A stretch of 50,142 nt of DNA. Source: CAG-791 sp963658405. GTDB lineage: Bacteria > Bacillota > Clostridia > Lachnospirales > Lachnospiraceae. Location of the stretch: positions 1 to 50,142 of the forward strand of contig CAVKQI010000007.1 of the NCBI GenBank assembly GCA_963658405.1. The letters are read 5' to 3'. The position numbers and the translations under genes are program-made. Under the pieces are notes generated by a model. It was not told the origin of the DNA. It made no database searches and saw only the letters and a program-made list of their open reading frames with translations. Of this stretch, positions 8,473 to 17,793 are shown in pieces. The first letter of the stretch is position 1; each line of letters starts with the position of its first letter.

Positions 8473-9948
8473 ATGGAAATCACTTCATTTTATTTTTTGT
8501 GCTTTTATGCTGCTTTGCTGGTGCTCTACTACCTGGTGCCGAAGAAGCTGCAATGGTTATTGCTGCTTGTCGGCAGCGGGGCTTTTTATCTTTTAGGGGG
8601 AAACGGATGGCTGATCCTCTATCCCCTGGCCGCCGTGACCGTGACGTGGTTTGCGGTGCGGGCCCTGGAAAAATATAGGGAGACAGCTAAGCGCAGAGTG
8701 ATCCTGGCAGCGGACGTGCTGCTGCTCTTGGGGGTGCTGGCAGCGCTTAAATATATGCGTTTCGGGGGCGGCATCGCGATTCCCCTGGGACTGTCTTTTT
8801 ATACCTTTTCCCTGGTGGGCTATGCGGCGGATGTCTATAACGGCCTGGCAGAGCCGGAGCACAGCTATCTGCGGACAGCCCTGTACGGCATGTATTTCCC
8901 CACCATGATCTCCGGTCCCATCATGCACTTTAAGGCAGAGGGGACGCAGCTGTGGAAGCCCCATGCCTTTGACTATGTGCAGGTGACGGGCGGCATGCAG
9001 CGGATGCTCTGGGGATTCTTTAAAAAGCTGGTGATCTCCGAGCGGGCCGCCGTGATCACCAATACCGTCTTTCAGAATTATGCGCAGTATCCGGGCATCT
9101 ACATCTGGGTAGGGGCGCTTTCCTTTACCATTCAGCTGTATACCGATTTTTCGGGCTGCATGGATATCGTGATCGGCTTATCTCAGACCCTGGGCATTGT
9201 CCTGCCGGAGAATTTCCGCACGCCCTTCTTCTCGAAGAGCATCTCGGAATACTGGCGCCGGTGGCATATCACGCTGGGCATCTGGATGAAGGAGTATGTC
9301 TTTTATCCGCTGCTTCGCACCCGGCTGTTCATGAACATGGGCAAGAAGCTCCGGGCAAAGTGCGGCAAGAAAGCCGGCAAGCAGATCACTACTTTTACGG
9401 CCATGTTCCTGCTCTGGTTCAGTGTAGGTTTATGGCATGGAGGCGATGTGAAATATGTCATCGGCTCCGGTCTGCTGCACTGGTTCTATATCGTGGCAGG
9501 AGAGGTGACCCTGCCCTTCTGGAAAAAGGTCCTTCCAAAGCTGCATATCCCCATGACGGGAAAGGGGGCAGATCTCTTCCGGATCGTGCGGACCTTCTTC
9601 CTGGTCAATATAGGCAATGTCTTTTTCCATGCAGACAGCGCCGGGGACGCCGCCCGCATGCTGCTGGCAGGAATTTCCGTCTGGAATCCCGGGGCACTGT
9701 TTACGGCAGATAAGGGGGTATTCAGCCTGGGACTGGACGGCATCGAGTTTACGATCCTGGCCGTGTCCGTGCTGCTGCTTTTTGTGGTCTCCCTGCTGCA
9801 GGAGAAGGGCTCTGTCCGGGAGCGGATCGCCGCAAAGCCCCTGGTGCTTCGCTGGGTGATCTGGATGGCCCTGCTTTTTTATGTGATCCTGCTGGGCAAT
9901 TACGGACCGGGCTACAGCTCCGCCGAGTTTATCTATCAGGGATTTTAG
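8473..9948 (+). CDS. MBOAT family membrane O-acyltransferase, no. 3 (divergent)
   Basis: A 491-residue polytopic protein recognisable as MBOAT by YWRRWHITLG and GLWHGG, which carries the invariant His. It differs from the other three: the PLGG segment reads VFYPLL, there is a basic insertion around residues 283-305 (GKKLRAKCGKKAGKQ), and the second His lies in LLHW, not HG. No SGNH partner gene lies directly beside it; the nearest are at 6243 and 14107. The GT2 gene follows by 40 nt, so the two may be co-transcribed. GGAAGG lies about 12 nt upstream of the ATG, a rather long spacing. Substrate unknown. Confidence 0.9.
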   Translation: MEITSFYFLCFYAALLVLYYLVPKKLQWLLLLVGSGAFYLLGGNGWLILYPLAAVTVTWFAVRALEKYRETAKRRVILAADVLLLLGVLAALKYMRFGGGIAIPLGLSFYTFSLVGYAADVYNGLAEPEHSYLRTALYGMYFPTMISGPIMHFKAEGTQLWKPHAFDYVQVTGGMQRMLWGFFKKLVISERAAVITNTVFQNYAQYPGIYIWVGALSFTIQLYTDFSGCMDIVIGLSQTLGIVLPENFRTPFFSKSISEYWRRWHITLGIWMKEYVFYPLLRTRLFMNMGKKLRAKCGKKAGKQITTFTAMFLLWFSVGLWHGGDVKYVIGSGLLHWFYIVAGEVTLPFWKKVLPKLHIPMTGKGADLFRIVRTFFLVNIGNVFFHADSAGDAARMLLAGISVWNPGALFTADKGVFSLGLDGIEFTILAVSVLLLFVVSLLQEKGSVRERIAAKPLVLRWVIWMALLFYVILLGNYGPGYSSAEFIYQGF

Positions 9949-9988
9949 ACGAAACGGAAATAAGAAAAACAGGAGAATAAAGGGATAA

Positions 9989-10921
9989 ATGGATAAGATA
10001 GCAGTTTTGATTCCCTGCTACAACGAGGAAAAAACCATCGAAAAGGTGGTAAGGGATGCAAAAGAGGCACTACCGGAGGCAGTGATCTATGTCTACAACA
10101 ATAACTCCACGGACCGTACGGCGCAGCTGGCAGAGGCGGCCGGCGCTGTGGTGCGCACCGAGCACATGCAGGGCAAGGGCAATGTGATCCGCCGCATGTT
10201 CCGGGAGATCGATGCCAGATGCTATGTGATGGTGGACGGCGACGATACCTATCCCATGGATGCGGCACCGGCCATGGTGGAAAAGGTGCTGAAGGAGAAT
10301 GCGGATATGGTGGTGGGAGACAGACTCTCCTCTACCTACTTTACCGAAAATAAGCGTCCCTTTCACAATATGGGCAATTCCCTGGTGCGGGGAGCCATCA
10401 ACCACCTTTTTAACTGCGGGATCCAGGACATCATGACCGGATATCGGGCCTTCAGCTACGACTTCGTCAAGACCTTCCCGGTCCTCTCCAAGGGCTTTGA
10501 GATCGAGACGGAGATGACCATTCATGCTGTCTACAACAATATGCAGATCGACAATGTGGTCATCACCTACCGAGACAGACCGGAGGGCAGCGTATCCAAG
10601 CTCAATACCTATTCCGACGGCTTCCGGGTACTGCGGACCATCGCCAGACTGTACAGAAATTACAAGCCCTTCGGCTATTTCGGCGCCCTGGCGGCACTGC
10701 TGGCGCTGATTGCTGTGGCCTTCTTTATTCCGGTGCTGACCAATTTCATGCAGACCGGTCTGGTGCCGAAGATCCCCACCCTGCTGGTATGCTGTTTTGT
10801 GATGCTGGCGGCGGTGCAGTCCTTCTTTGCCGGGATGATCCTGGACAATATGGCCAAGAACAACAGGCGGGACTTTGAGATCCAGAGAAATATCCTCCAT
10901 GAGCTGAAGGACGTTAAATAG
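9989..10921 (+). CDS. GT2 polyprenyl-phosphate glycosyltransferase (GtrB/DPM1-like)
   Basis: A 310-residue protein with an N-terminal GT-A domain (AVLIPCYNEEKTI at 5-17, DGDDTYP near 82-88, EIETEMTIHA near 171-180) and two C-terminal membrane helices (about 228-252 and 264-290). This is the architecture of dolichol/undecaprenyl-phosphate sugar synthases such as GtrB and ArnC. They make a lipid-phosphate sugar on the cytoplasmic face; a flippase and a GT-C enzyme then use it outside. The next gene is a large polytopic protein fitting the GT-C role, and a pair of small DMT proteins lies at 21602-22450. The sugar is not predictable. Confidence 0.9.
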   Translation: MDKIAVLIPCYNEEKTIEKVVRDAKEALPEAVIYVYNNNSTDRTAQLAEAAGAVVRTEHMQGKGNVIRRMFREIDARCYVMVDGDDTYPMDAAPAMVEKVLKENADMVVGDRLSSTYFTENKRPFHNMGNSLVRGAINHLFNCGIQDIMTGYRAFSYDFVKTFPVLSKGFEIETEMTIHAVYNNMQIDNVVITYRDRPEGSVSKLNTYSDGFRVLRTIARLYRNYKPFGYFGALAALLALIAVAFFIPVLTNFMQTGLVPKIPTLLVCCFVMLAAVQSFFAGMILDNMAKNNRRDFEIQRNILHELKDVK

Positions 10922-10945
10922 AAGTCTGCGGGTATCATCCCCGCA

Positions 10946-11043
10946 GATCGCAGGGGAGAGTTCATCTTTGGGAAAATTCTCCTGCGGTGCTGCAGCAATG
11001 GCAGTGTAAATGGCGGTATAAACGGCAGCATAAAGAGGTAAGC
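10946..11043 (+). repeat. Intergenic hairpin/RBS element, copy 4 (expanded)
   Basis: Hairpin 1 is recognisable by GGGGAGAGTT and AATTCTCCTGC. The second hairpin is enlarged by extra repeats of GGCAG/GGCGGTAT-like text, with outer arms TGCTGC and GCAGCA. The RBS is AAAGAGGTAAGC before the ATG at 11044. Confidence 0.65.
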
Positions 11044-12960
11044 ATGAACGAAAAGAAAACTCCATGGTACCGGAACTGGTACATCCTTCTGATCCTCCTG
11101 TTTTTTGCAGGCGCAGGAGGCATGTACATCTGCAGCGGAGAGGATGTGCAGATCGCCGTCCATGACAATCTGGACCTGTTTCAGGCACAGTATCAGATGC
11201 TGAAGAATACGGGCACTTTTTTTGCCCACCATGCGGCTGCTCCCTTTCTGGGAGGACTGACCAGGGATGATCTGCCCTCGGAGCTGTCCTTTGCCGGCGT
11301 TCTGTATTGGCTGCTGCCTTCCCTGCAGGCTTATCTGGTCCTGTATTTTTCAAAGATCCTGATGGCCATGATCGCCTTTACCCTGCTGGCGGGAGAGCTC
11401 TTCGGTACCTGCCCTTCCGGCAAAGGACGCCCTGTTTTAAAGGGAGAGGAAAAGGCTCTGGCCGTGCTGACAGGCTTTGGCTACGGCATCCTGAACCTCT
11501 TCCCGGCCTTCGGCATGTGCTTTGCCTCCATACCGCTGGCGGTCTGGCTCTTTATCAGGCTGTACCGGGCGGGGAGCAGGAAGGAGAGCACCCTCTGCGC
11601 CCTGGGGATCTTCATCTATCCCTTCTTTTCCTATTTTTCCTATTTCGGGCTTTTCCTGTGCTGTTATGTGCTGGCGGCGGTGATCTGGATCTCGCTGCGG
11701 GATAAGCGCTTTGCCGGCAGACTTTTTCTGGGACTGGTGCTGCTGAGCCTTGGCTATGTATGCTTTGAGTACCGGCTCTTTGGCCAGATGCTGCTGTCGG
11801 ATACCGTCTCCATCCGGGAGAGCTTCGTGGCAGGTAATCTGACCGGCGGCGAGATCCTGGCGGAGATCGCCGATGTATGGAAAAACGGCATGATGCACGC
11901 AGAAGATGTGCATCAGAAGCTGGTGCTGCCGGTATGCATGCTCTTTTTCCTGCTGCAGAATGGCTGGTATCTGGTGCGCAGACAGGGAAAGAGGATCTTC
12001 CGGGATCTGTACAACCTGGTGATGCTGCTGCTTGTATTCAACAGCGTGGTCTACGGACTCTACAATCTGGAACCCTTCCGGGGACTGATCGAGACGATCC
12101 TCCCGCCCTTAAAGGGCTGGCAGTTTAACCGGACGGTTTTCTTTAATCCTTTTCTGTGGTACAGCGCCTTCCTGATGGTATGCCTGCGGCTGCAGAAGCT
12201 GTCCGGGGGANNNNNNNNNNNNNNNNNNNNNNNNNNNNNNNNNNNNNNNNNNNNNNNNNNNNNNNNNNNNNNNNNNNNNNNNNNNNNNNNNNNNNNNNNN
12301 NNNNNNNNNNNNNNNNNNNNNNNNNNNNNNNNNNNNNNNNNNNNNNNNNNNNNNNNNNNNNNNNNNNNNNNNNNNNNNNNNNNNNNNNNNNNNNNNNNNN
12401 NNNNNNNNNNNNNNNNNNNNNNNNNNNNNNNNNNNNNNNNNNNNNNNNNNNNNNNNNNNNNNNNNNNNNNNNNNNNNNNNNNNNNNNNNNNNNNNNNNNN
12501 NNNNNNNNNNNNNNNNNNNNNNNNNNNNNNNNNNNNNNNNNNNGCCGGTGCCCAGTGGGCGGTGGCCTACGGCCTGCATCCCGCGGTGCTGGAGTACAAC
12601 GGGATCGCCACCCTGGACGGATATCTGGGCTTTTACGCCCAGAGCTATAAGGAAGCCTTCCGGGAAGTGATCGCTCCGGCTCTGGAAAAACGGGAAGCCA
12701 CCCGGATCTATTATGATGAGTGGGGCGCGCGGTGCTATCTTTACTCCGGCGACGAGGACACCATCGTCCAGGCGGTGCGCAATTACCAGCCCCAGAGCCA
12801 GATGCTGACAGCGGATACCGATGCGCTCCGAAACCTGGGCTGCCGATACATTTTTTCCAGGATCTGCCTCTCCAATGCGCAGGAAAAGAATCTGACGCTG
12901 CGGGGCACCTATACGGATGCGTCCTCCCCCTATACGATTTATGTGTATGAGGTTGACTGA
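11044..12960 (+). CDS. Polytopic membrane protein, probably DUF6044/YkoS-like (GT-C-like)
   Basis: A membrane protein of about 638 residues with a first helix at 9-29, a polar extracellular loop (EDVQIAVHDNLDLFQAQY), many further helices and a soluble C-terminal tail. The early acidic His-Asp loop and the late YNGIATLDGYLGFYAQ segment are what I recall of the DUF6044 family (Bacillus YkoS), a GT-C-like group of unknown function; this is from memory, so moderate confidence. It follows the GtrB-like gene and could use its lipid-linked sugar outside the cell. The middle (12211-12543) is N, and both sides stay in one frame. The start at 11044 has AAAGAGG; 10987 is in frame but lies inside the hairpin element. 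Confidence 0.7.
   Translation: MNEKKTPWYRNWYILLILLFFAGAGGMYICSGEDVQIAVHDNLDLFQAQYQMLKNTGTFFAHHAAAPFLGGLTRDDLPSELSFAGVLYWLLPSLQAYLVLYFSKILMAMIAFTLLAGELFGTCPSGKGRPVLKGEEKALAVLTGFGYGILNLFPAFGMCFASIPLAVWLFIRLYRAGSRKESTLCALGIFIYPFFSYFSYFGLFLCCYVLAAVIWISLRDKRFAGRLFLGLVLLSLGYVCFEYRLFGQMLLSDTVSIRESFVAGNLTGGEILAEIADVWKNGMMHAEDVHQKLVLPVCMLFFLLQNGWYLVRRQGKRIFRDLYNLVMLLLVFNSVVYGLYNLEPFRGLIETILPPLKGWQFNRTVFFNPFLWYSAFLMVCLRLQKLSGGXXXXXXXXXXXXXXXXXXXXXXXXXXXXXXXXXXXXXXXXXXXXXXXXXXXXXXXXXXXXXXXXXXXXXXXXXXXXXXXXXXXXXXXXXXXXXXXXXXXXXXXXXXXXXXXAGAQWAVAYGLHPAVLEYNGIATLDGYLGFYAQSYKEAFREVIAPALEKREATRIYYDEWGARCYLYSGDEDTIVQAVRNYQPQSQMLTADTDALRNLGCRYIFSRICLSNAQEKNLTLRGTYTDASSPYTIYVYEVD
12211..12543. other. Assembly gap (333 N) inside the polytopic membrane gene
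   Basis: All bases are N. The gap length keeps the reading frame of the surrounding gene. Confidence 0.99.
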
Positions 12961-13061
12961 AAAAAGGGCAGATGATACTCTTAAATGATATGAAAGGATT
13001 CTGACGCTGAAGCAGGATCCGGATGAGAAGTGAACGAACACAGGAATGGGGAGAAAAAGCT

Positions 13062-14027
13062 ATGCCGATCAGAATGGTCAATTTCATGGGCAGATTTGGA
13101 TGGGAGATGCAGAAGAAATTTCCGAAGCTTTCTGCAGAGAGTTACCTGAAGATGCAGTTTCTGACAAGAGGAAAGTCTCAGAAAGAGTACATTGAGTACT
13201 TCCTGTCCAACCCGGAGGAAGCACCCTACCCCAATATCGTCAATCTGGAGACCATTAACCGCTGTAATTCCAACTGCGCATTCTGCACTGCCAACCGCTT
13301 CGCGGAGAAGCGCCCCTACAAGCGGATGGAGGATGAGCTTTTTTACCGCATCATCGATCAGCTCCGGGACTGGGGATACAAGGGACACCTGACCATGTAC
13401 GGCAACAATGAGCCCTGGCTGGATACCCGTATCGTGGAATTCCACAAGTATGCCAGAAAGCAGCTGCCGGACTGCTTTATCTTTATGTCCACCAACGGCC
13501 TTCTGCTGACCGTGGACAAGGTCAGAGAGATCACGCCTTATATCAATCATCTGATCATCAATAACTACTGCGAGGACATGGTGCTTCGCCCGAACATCGT
13601 AAAGATCAAGGAATATGTGGAGTCCCATCCGGAGGAATTCAAGGACGTGGACATCCTGATCCAGATGCGCTATGTAAAGGCCGTGCTCACGAACCGTGCC
13701 GGCTCCGCTCCCAATAAGCAGGGCAGCACCAAGATCATCAAGGAGACCTGCCTGATGCCCTATACGGACATGTGGATCACACCGGACGGGCGCCTTGGCT
13801 ATTGCTGCTGCGATAATTTCGAGGTGACAGAGTTAGCAAACCTGGCAGATACCAATATCAAGGATGCCTGGAATTCTCCGAAATACAGAGAGCTCCGGGA
13901 GAGCGTGCGCTACGGCCGTCAGAACAATGATTTCTGCAAGCGCTGCGACTTTATCGACGCAGGCCTTCGCATGGAGATCGTGGACGGCATCCTGAAGGAA
14001 AATAAGCAGAAAGCCAAGGGAAAGTAA
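13062..14027 (+). CDS. Radical SAM/SPASM-like protein
   Basis: A 321-residue protein with the 4Fe-4S motif CNSNCAFC (Cys68, Cys72, Cys75), followed by TMYGNNEPWLD and FMSTNG strands typical of the radical SAM barrel. The C-terminal part adds cysteines at 230, 248-250, 292 and 295 in a SPASM-like arrangement, suggesting an auxiliary cluster. It should cleave S-adenosylmethionine to start a radical reaction, but the substrate is unknown; within a polysaccharide locus it might modify a sugar, an acyl group or a peptide. The start at 13062 was chosen because GGGGAG lies 8 nt upstream; 13023 in the same frame has no RBS. It lies between the GT-C-like gene and a secreted esterase. Confidence 0.88.
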   Translation: MPIRMVNFMGRFGWEMQKKFPKLSAESYLKMQFLTRGKSQKEYIEYFLSNPEEAPYPNIVNLETINRCNSNCAFCTANRFAEKRPYKRMEDELFYRIIDQLRDWGYKGHLTMYGNNEPWLDTRIVEFHKYARKQLPDCFIFMSTNGLLLTVDKVREITPYINHLIINNYCEDMVLRPNIVKIKEYVESHPEEFKDVDILIQMRYVKAVLTNRAGSAPNKQGSTKIIKETCLMPYTDMWITPDGRLGYCCCDNFEVTELANLADTNIKDAWNSPKYRELRESVRYGRQNNDFCKRCDFIDAGLRMEIVDGILKENKQKAKGK

Positions 14028-14069
14028 AGCAACGCAGATCATCGTCAAATCTGTACATCCGGCAGAGAA

Positions 14070-14106
14070 GATGCCGCTGCGACGCAGCGGTACAGATGAG
14101 GTAACC
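14070..14106 (+). repeat. Intergenic hairpin/RBS element, copy 5 (hairpin 2 and RBS)
   Basis: TGCCGCTGC pairs with GCAGCGGTA around GAC, with one G-T wobble. The RBS GATGAGGTAACC precedes the ATG at 14107. The upstream text (GCAGATCATCG) matches the first bases of the full copies, but hairpin 1 is eroded. Confidence 0.7.
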
Positions 14107-14955
14107 ATGGGTATTACGGGCAGAAAAAAAGAGATTCTAAAAAGAGCAGGAGCCGGTCTTTTACTGGCGGCCTGTCTGGTGACAGGGGTGCTGACAGGCA
14201 GCAGCCTGACCGGGCAGAGCAGGGCGCAGGCGGCTCCCTCCTACAGCTATAAAGGCAAGACGGTATCCATCATGGGGGACAGCATCTCCACTTTCAGCGG
14301 CTATATTCCGGACAGCTATGCCCAGAATTATCCGGCCGATGACCTGCAGGATGTTTCCCAGACCTGGTGGATGCAGGTGATAGGTGCCAAAAAGATGACC
14401 TTTCTGTCCAATTCCTCCTATTCCGGGGGACTGGTCAGCGGCAATTCTCTGGATACCTCCGGCAAGTATGCCTGCAGCTTTACCCGGATCGATGCGGTGC
14501 GGGGCGCAGACGGCAGTGACCCGGACGTGATCATGATCATGGACGGCGCCAATGATATGTTCAACAATATCCCTCTTGGTACCTACACGCAGGGCGAAGC
14601 CCTTCCCGAAGAGGGAAGGATCAAGACCTTTGCGGATGCCTATGCCATGATGCTGACCAAGCTCCATGCCCAGTACCCTAACGCCCGGGTGATCTGCCTG
14701 ACCTGCCTTCCCGTGACGAGATGGAGCGATGAGGCCAGGAAGCAGTATCATGCCGACACCAACGACCTGGGACTTACCATCGCCGATTACAATGCCGTGA
14801 TCAAAGAGGTGGCTGCCGGCTTCGGGGATCAGGTCATCGATAGCTATCAGAGCTTTAACGTGAGTCAGGGCAGTCAGTATACCTACGACGGCGTGCATCC
14901 CAATGCGGCGGGAGCGAAAAAGGTCGCATCCTATATAAGCAGCAAGCTGCGCTAA
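14107..14955 (+). CDS. Secreted SGNH/GDSL esterase or acetylhydrolase
   Basis: A 282-residue protein with a signal peptide (basic start, hydrophobic core 14-33, likely cleavage after AQA near residue 42). It has all four canonical SGNH blocks: GDSIS with nucleophile Ser59, a Gly-containing NSSYSGG segment, GANDM near 146-150, and DGVHPN with Asp261 and His264. Unlike the anchored partner proteins, it looks like a soluble exported hydrolase. It could remove or move O-acyl groups on the same polymer that the MBOAT proteins decorate. It may be retained between membrane and wall or released. The start at 14107 has GAGG nearby; 14071 in frame falls in the hairpin. Confidence 0.9.
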   Translation: MGITGRKKEILKRAGAGLLLAACLVTGVLTGSSLTGQSRAQAAPSYSYKGKTVSIMGDSISTFSGYIPDSYAQNYPADDLQDVSQTWWMQVIGAKKMTFLSNSSYSGGLVSGNSLDTSGKYACSFTRIDAVRGADGSDPDVIMIMDGANDMFNNIPLGTYTQGEALPEEGRIKTFADAYAMMLTKLHAQYPNARVICLTCLPVTRWSDEARKQYHADTNDLGLTIADYNAVIKEVAAGFGDQVIDSYQSFNVSQGSQYTYDGVHPNAAGAKKVASYISSKLR

Positions 14956-15002
14956 CAGACAGGAAATAACGGCATATAAGCCATGGAAAGGATAGATCCA
15001 GC

Positions 15003-16571
15003 ATGAAGAAAGTATTGATTATCGGCGCAGGCCCCGCAGGATTGACCGCGGCCTACGAGCTCCTTAAGAATCCCGGAGAATACGAGGTAGTGGTATTCGA
15101 GGAAAGCGGCCAGTTCGGCGGTATTTCCAGAACGGTCAATCACAACGGCAACCGCATGGATATGGGCGGACACCGCTTCTTTTCCAAGGTGCCGGAGGTC
15201 AATGCCTGGTGGCAGCAGATGCTCCCCCTGCAGGGGGCACCTACCTGGGACGATATCGTACTGCACCGCAGCTCTTCCCTGAAAAAGGGAGGACCGGATC
15301 CGGAGAAGGAAGACCGGGTCATGCTCCGCAGAAACCGTGTCTCCCGTATTTTCTTCAAGCGCAAATTCTTTGACTATCCTATTTCTCTGAAATTCGAGAC
15401 CCTGAAAAATATGGGCCTTGGCACCACCATCGTGGTGGGCTTCAGCTACATAAAGAGCGCGATCTTCAAACGCCCGGAGGATTCTCTGGAGGACTTCTAT
15501 ATCAACCGTTTCGGCAAGAAACTCTACACCATGTTCTTTGAGCGCTATACAGAGAATCTGTGGGGACGCCACCCCAGCGAGATCTCACCGGAATGGGGCG
15601 CCCAGCGTGTAAAGGGCCTCTCCATTACCGCCATCCTCAAGGATATGTTCGGCAAGCTCTTCCACAAGAAGAACCGCAAGGTGGAGACTTCCCTGATCGA
15701 GGAATTCAGCTATCCCAAGTTAGGCCCCGGCCAGCTGTGGGATACCACCGCCGAGGAAGTGGAAAAGCTCGGAGGCACGATCCTGATGCACGCCAAAGTG
15801 ACCGGCCTGCAGAAGAATGGCCAGAATGTGCTGACAGGGGTCACCTATGTGCAGGACGGGGAGACAAAGACCATGGAGGGCGACTATGTGATCTCCTCCA
15901 TGCCCATCAAGGACCTGGTAGCAGGCATGAATGATGTGCCCGCAGAGCCGGCTGCCATCGCCGCAGGACTTCCCTACCGTGATTACATGACCGTAGGCGT
16001 GCTGATCCCGCACCTGAATCTGGAGAACCTGACGAAGATACCCACCATCGGCAATATCGTGCCGGACGACTGGGTCTATGTCCATGACCGCAGCGTACAG
16101 ATGGGACGCTTCCAGATCTACAACAACTGGTCTCCTTACATGATCAAGGATATTGAGCATACCGTGTGGATGGGCCTGGAGTATTTCTGCAATGAAGGGG
16201 ATAAGCTCTGGAGCATGGACGATGAGAGCTTCGCGCACTTCGGTATCGACGAAATGGTAAAGCTGGGTCTCATTGACAAGGCACAGGATGTGCTGGACTA
16301 CCATGTAGAGCGTGTAAAGAAGGCATATCCCGCCTACTTTGACACCTATAAGGACATGGACCAGCTCCGCACATACCTGGATTCCATTCCGAATCTGTTC
16401 TGTGTAGGCAGAAACGGACAGCATCGCTACAACAACATCGATCACTCCATGTGCACCTCCTTTGAAGCTGTCAAGGACATCCGGTCCGGCAGCACAGACC
16501 GCTCCAATGTCTGGAATGTCAATACCGAGCAGGAGTACCATGAAGAAGAGAAAAAGAACGAAATTGAGTAA
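15003..16571 (+). CDS. NAD(P)/FAD-dependent oxidoreductase (amine-oxidase / UGM-like fold)
   Basis: A 522-residue cytoplasmic flavoprotein. The Rossmann motif IIGAGPAGLTAAYEL (residues 6-20) and FEESGQFGGISRT (36-48) bind FAD. MGGHRFFSK (59-67) and the C-terminal NGQHRYNNIDHSMCTSFEA segment are typical of the protoporphyrinogen-oxidase-like proteins common in exopolysaccharide clusters. The fold is shared with UDP-galactopyranose mutase, but the sequence is longer and not a clear mutase, so the substrate is open; a nucleotide-sugar or lipid-linked intermediate is possible. GGAAAGGA lies upstream of the ATG. A hairpin terminator candidate follows at 16586. Confidence 0.88.
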   Translation: MKKVLIIGAGPAGLTAAYELLKNPGEYEVVVFEESGQFGGISRTVNHNGNRMDMGGHRFFSKVPEVNAWWQQMLPLQGAPTWDDIVLHRSSSLKKGGPDPEKEDRVMLRRNRVSRIFFKRKFFDYPISLKFETLKNMGLGTTIVVGFSYIKSAIFKRPEDSLEDFYINRFGKKLYTMFFERYTENLWGRHPSEISPEWGAQRVKGLSITAILKDMFGKLFHKKNRKVETSLIEEFSYPKLGPGQLWDTTAEEVEKLGGTILMHAKVTGLQKNGQNVLTGVTYVQDGETKTMEGDYVISSMPIKDLVAGMNDVPAEPAAIAAGLPYRDYMTVGVLIPHLNLENLTKIPTIGNIVPDDWVYVHDRSVQMGRFQIYNNWSPYMIKDIEHTVWMGLEYFCNEGDKLWSMDDESFAHFGIDEMVKLGLIDKAQDVLDYHVERVKKAYPAYFDTYKDMDQLRTYLDSIPNLFCVGRNGQHRYNNIDHSMCTSFEAVKDIRSGSTDRSNVWNVNTEQEYHEEEKKNEIE

Positions 16572-16585
16572 CTGACAGGAGAAAG

Positions 16586-16616
16586 AGCGGGCGGAAGGAA
16601 GGTTTCGCCCGCTTTC
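16586..16616 (+). terminator. Probable terminator after the oxidoreductase gene
   Basis: AGCGGGCG pairs perfectly with CGCCCGCT around a 12-nt loop. Only three T residues follow, so termination may be partial. From here to the N gap at 16685 there is no gene start with a usable frame. Confidence 0.6.
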
Positions 16617-16684
16617 CTGCTTTCCATGGGAGAACCCTGAAGGCAGGACTGTCTTTACAGCGGAAACGGGCACGCCGCCGAAAA

Positions 16685-17503
16685 NNNNNNNNNNNNNNNN
16701 NNNNNNNNNNNNNNNNNNNNNNNNNNNNNNNNNNNNNNNNNNNNNNNNNNNNNNNNNNNNNNNNNNNNNNNNNNNNNNNNNNNNNNNNNNNNNNNNNNNN
16801 NNNNNNNNNNNNNNNNNNNNNNNNNNNNNNNNNNNNNNNNNNNNNNNNNNNNNNNNNNNNNNNNNNNNNNNNNNNNNNNNNNNNNNNNNNNNNNNNNNNN
16901 NNNNNNNNNNNNNNNNNNNNNNNNNNNNNNNNNNNNNNNNNNNNNNNNNNNNNNNNNNNNNNNNNNNNNNNNNNNNNNNNNNNNNNNNNNNNNNNNNNNN
17001 NNNNNNNNNNNNNNNNNNNNNNNNNNNNNNNNNNNNNNNNNNNNNNNNNNNNNNNNNNNNNNNNNNNNNNNNNNNNNNNNNNNNNNNNNNNNNNNNNNNN
17101 NNNNNNNNNNNNNNNNNNNNNNNNNNNNNNNNNNNNNNNNNNNNNNNNNNNNNNNNNNNNNNNNNNNNNNNNNNNNNNNNNNNNNNNNNNNNNNNNNNNN
17201 NNNNNNNNNNNNNNNNNNNNNNNNNNNNNNNNNNNNNNNNNNNNNNNNNNNNNNNNNNNNNNNNNNNNNNNNNNNNNNNNNNNNNNNNNNNNNNNNNNNN
17301 NNNNNNNNNNNNNNNNNNNNNNNNNNNNNNNNNNNNNNNNNNNNNNNNNNNNNNNNNNNNNNNNNNNNNNNNNNNNNNNNNNNNNNNNNNNNNNNNNNNN
17401 NNNNNNNNNNNNNNNNNNNNNNNNNNNNNNNNNNNNNNNNNNNNNNNNNNNNNNNNNNNNNNNNNNNNNNNNNNNNNNNNNNNNNNNNNNNNNNNNNNNN
17501 NNN
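16685..17503. other. Assembly gap (819 N) hiding the start of a membrane protein gene
   Basis: All bases are N. The coding frame entering at 17504 must begin inside this gap. Confidence 0.99.
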
Positions 17504-17791
17504 AATTTTGTCTCTCCCGTAGCCTTTATGCTGCTGACCTGGATCGCCAGAGCCTACCGGGATGAGACCACGAAGCAGGAAAAGCGCTGCCTGTGGATCT
17601 GGGTGGTCATGCTCAATCTCATGGCAGGTCTCTGCACCTCCATGTCCGTGGTACTGCTCAGCTTCCTGCTGATGGTGAGCGCCTTCTGGATCAGCCTGGC
17701 GGAAAAGAATTTCCGGATCCTGCGCAATACGATCCTGGCATGCATTCCCAACGGGCTGCAGCTCCTGCTGTTTGTATGCCTGACCAGGTAA
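17504..17791 (+). CDS. C-terminal fragment of a polytopic membrane protein
   Basis: An open frame leaves the N gap and runs 95 codons to a TAA. It encodes at least two long hydrophobic segments (MLNLMAGLCTSMSVVLLSF and a C-terminal NGLQLLLFVCL). The 5' part is lost in the gap, which leaves room for up to about 270 more residues. I do not recognise it with certainty; it resembles the end of DUF6077-like membrane proteins seen beside Lachnospiraceae polysaccharide genes (from memory, weak). A perfect 17-bp hairpin starts 3 nt after the stop. Confidence 0.6.
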   Translation, partial: NFVSPVAFMLLTWIARAYRDETTKQEKRCLWIWVVMLNLMAGLCTSMSVVLLSFLLMVSAFWISLAEKNFRILRNTILACIPNGLQLLLFVCLTR

Positions 17792-17793
17792 CA

